This document shows, piece by piece, positions 62,635-64,000 of a stretch of 64,000 nt of DNA. The stretch spans positions 124,001 to 188,000 of the forward strand of contig PKTR01000007.1 in the NCBI GenBank assembly GCA_002869065.1. The letters run 5' to 3'. Numbering within the stretch: position 1 is the stretch's first letter; every line of letters starts with the position of its first letter. The stretch comes from Hyphomicrobiales bacterium (GTDB lineage Bacteria; Pseudomonadota; Alphaproteobacteria; Rhizobiales; Rhodobiaceae). The notes under the pieces are model-generated. The model saw only the letters and a program-made list of their open reading frames with translations, ran no database searches and was not told the DNA's origin. Position numbers and translations under genes: made by a program.

Positions 62635-64000
62635 ATGTCGGAGACGGTCAAAATCGTCTCGCCCGTGGACGGTTCGGTCTATGCCGAACGCCCGCTGGCG
62701 ACGGATGCCGCCATTGCGGCCGCGCTTGATGCGGCCAAGGCGGCCCAGAAGGAGTGGCGCCGCGTGCCGCTCGCCGAACGCGCCCGCCTGTGCACCGGCA
62801 TCGTCGATGCCATGCTCGCGATGCGCGATGATATCGTGCCCGAACTCGCCTGGCAGATGGGCCGCCCGGTCAAGTTCGGTGCCGGCGAACTGGGCGGTTT
62901 CGAAGAGCGCGCCCGCTACATGATCGCAATCGCCGAGGAAGCGCTTTCCCCCGTCATGCCGCCGGAGAAGGACGGTTTCGAACGCTGGATCGCACGCGAC
63001 CCGCTCGGCCTCGTCTTCGTCATCGCGCCGTGGAACTATCCGTTCCTGACCGCCGTCAACTCCATCGTGCCGGCGCTGATGGCCGGCAACGCGGTACTGT
63101 TGAAGCACGCCTCGCAGACGCTGCTGGTCGGCGACCGCTTCCAGGCGGCCATCGACAAGGCCGGCCTGCCGAAGGGCCTGTTCCAGCACCTCGTCATGAG
63201 CCACGGCCAGACCGAAACGCTGATTTCCGGCGGCAACGCCGATCAGGTCAACTTCACCGGCTCGGTCGCCGGCGGCAAGGTCATGGAAGACGCCGCAAAG
63301 GGCACATTCACCGGCCTTGGCCTCGAACTCGGCGGCAAGGACCCGGCCTATGTCCGTGCCGACGCAAACGTCGCCCACGCGGTCGAGAACCTCGTCGACG
63401 GCGCCTTCTTCAACTCCGGTCAGTCGTGCTGCGGCATCGAACGCATCTACGTCCACGAGAGCGTCTACACCGACTTCGTCGACGGCTTTGTCGACCTGAC
63501 CCGCGGCTACGTGCTCGGTGACCCGCTCGACGCGGCGACCACGCTCGGCCCCATGGTCAAGGGCTCGGCCGCCGACTTCGTGCGCGGCCAGATCGCCGAA
63601 GCCAAGCGCGCCGGCGCCACGGCCCATATCGACACCGCCGCCTTCGAGCGCGATGCGCCGGGTTCCGCCTATATGGCCCCGCAGGTGCTGACCGACGTCA
63701 ATCACCAGATGTCGGTTATGCGCGAGGAGAGTTTCGGCCCGGTCATCGGCATCATGAAGGTGCGCGACGACGCCGAGGCCATCGAACTGATGAACGACAG
63801 CACCTACGGCCTGACCGCTTCGGTGTGGACCGCCGATCGCGATGCTGCGTTTGCCATCGGCAACGAGGTCGAGACCGGCACCGTGTTCATGAACCGCTGC
63901 GACTATCTCGATCCCGCGCTCGCCTGGACCGGCGTCAAGGACACCGGCCGCGGCGCGACCTTGTCCAAGGTCGGCTACGAGCATCTCACCCGACCGAAAA
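62635..64000 (+). CDS. Aldehyde dehydrogenase family protein (partial, runs off the right edge)
   Basis: The first 455 codons are in the window with no stop. The translation starts MSETVKIVSPVDGSVYAERP. It has the cofactor segment FVIAPWNYPFLTAVNS, general base E231 in LGLELGGKDPA, catalytic C265 in NSGQSCCGIERI and EESFGPVIGIMKV. Only a few residues of a typical ALDH are likely to be missing. It lies 116 bases after the GS-like ligase and would oxidise the gamma-glutamylated aldehyde. The start at 62635 is preceded by a weak GGAG. Confidence 0.92.
   Translation, partial: MSETVKIVSPVDGSVYAERPLATDAAIAAALDAAKAAQKEWRRVPLAERARLCTGIVDAMLAMRDDIVPELAWQMGRPVKFGAGELGGFEERARYMIAIAEEALSPVMPPEKDGFERWIARDPLGLVFVIAPWNYPFLTAVNSIVPALMAGNAVLLKHASQTLLVGDRFQAAIDKAGLPKGLFQHLVMSHGQTETLISGGNADQVNFTGSVAGGKVMEDAAKGTFTGLGLELGGKDPAYVRADANVAHAVENLVDGAFFNSGQSCCGIERIYVHESVYTDFVDGFVDLTRGYVLGDPLDAATTLGPMVKGSAADFVRGQIAEAKRAGATAHIDTAAFERDAPGSAYMAPQVLTDVNHQMSVMREESFGPVIGIMKVRDDAEAIELMNDSTYGLTASVWTADRDAAFAIGNEVETGTVFMNRCDYLDPALAWTGVKDTGRGATLSKVGYEHLTRPK

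Overview
The window is a piece of an alphaproteobacterial chromosome, most likely from the Hyphomicrobiales (Rhizobiales). The base composition is high-GC almost throughout, and several gene families largely confined to Alphaproteobacteria are present: RcdA (DUF1465), TrcR (DUF1013), GapR (DUF2312), DUF1192, DUF1244, an aa3 oxidase subunit IV, a three-gene split transhydrogenase (pntAA/pntAB/pntB) and two YdcH/DUF465 proteins. I see no rRNA, tRNA, insertion sequence, prophage or CRISPR array.

Layout. 1-4.8 kb: end of an ABC exporter gene, rpmE, rcdA, a candidate small RNA, DUF1192, a quinone oxidoreductase, a FixK/FNR-box small membrane protein and trcR. 4.9-8.9 kb: an SDR, prpE and a TauE/SafE permease. 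8.9-10.0 kb: an AT-rich patch with one unrecognised gene. 10.2-14.5 kb: a mobA-like 3-hydroxybenzoate hydroxylase, its divergent MarR regulator and an acyl-CoA ligase. 14.7-19.1 kb: two YdcH proteins, purE-purK, rpsU, a TPR lipoprotein and a cysteine-rich secreted protein. 19.2-22.5 kb: aa3 subunit IV-pntAA-pntAB-pntB operon. 22.8-28.4 kb: an ABC1/UbiB-type kinase, a 2OG-Fe(II) oxygenase, a tautomerase/LysR divergent pair and oligoendopeptidase F. 28.6-34.0 kb: a sigma-54 response regulator, an L,D-transpeptidase and a DUF882 M15-like protein. 34.0-41 kb: gapR, DUF1244, N-formylglutamate amidohydrolase, an EamA transporter, DUF1036-pyk, an alpha/beta hydrolase, a TPR protein and rpmJ. 41-44 kb: an orphan type I secretion ABC/HlyD pair. 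44.3-53.2 kb: an eight-gene minus-strand transport/catabolic operon. 53.4-56.2 kb: DUF6151 and a vanA-like oxygenase divergent from a VanR-like regulator. 56.4-59.5 kb: a peptidoglycan-binding protein and a chemoreceptor with a heme c motif. 59.9-64.0 kb: an RpiR regulator divergent from a glutamine-synthetase-like ligase and an aldehyde dehydrogenase that runs off the window.

How the genes work together. Two separate loci (mobA/mobR and vanA/vanR) would both feed protocatechuate, although no ring-cleavage genes lie here. The 44-53 kb operon has the parts to import an acylated, peptide-like compound, deacylate it and oxidise the product from alcohol to aldehyde to acid. The 60-64 kb locus resembles gamma-glutamylation pathways for amines. 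Three cell-cycle or nucleoid regulators (RcdA, TrcR, GapR) are spread over the first half.

The observations I would follow first are the candidate small RNA at about 1681-1790, with three anti-Shine-Dalgarno motifs beneath TTAA half-sites, the CxxCH-containing chemoreceptor, the FixK-box small membrane protein and the eight-gene catabolic operon.
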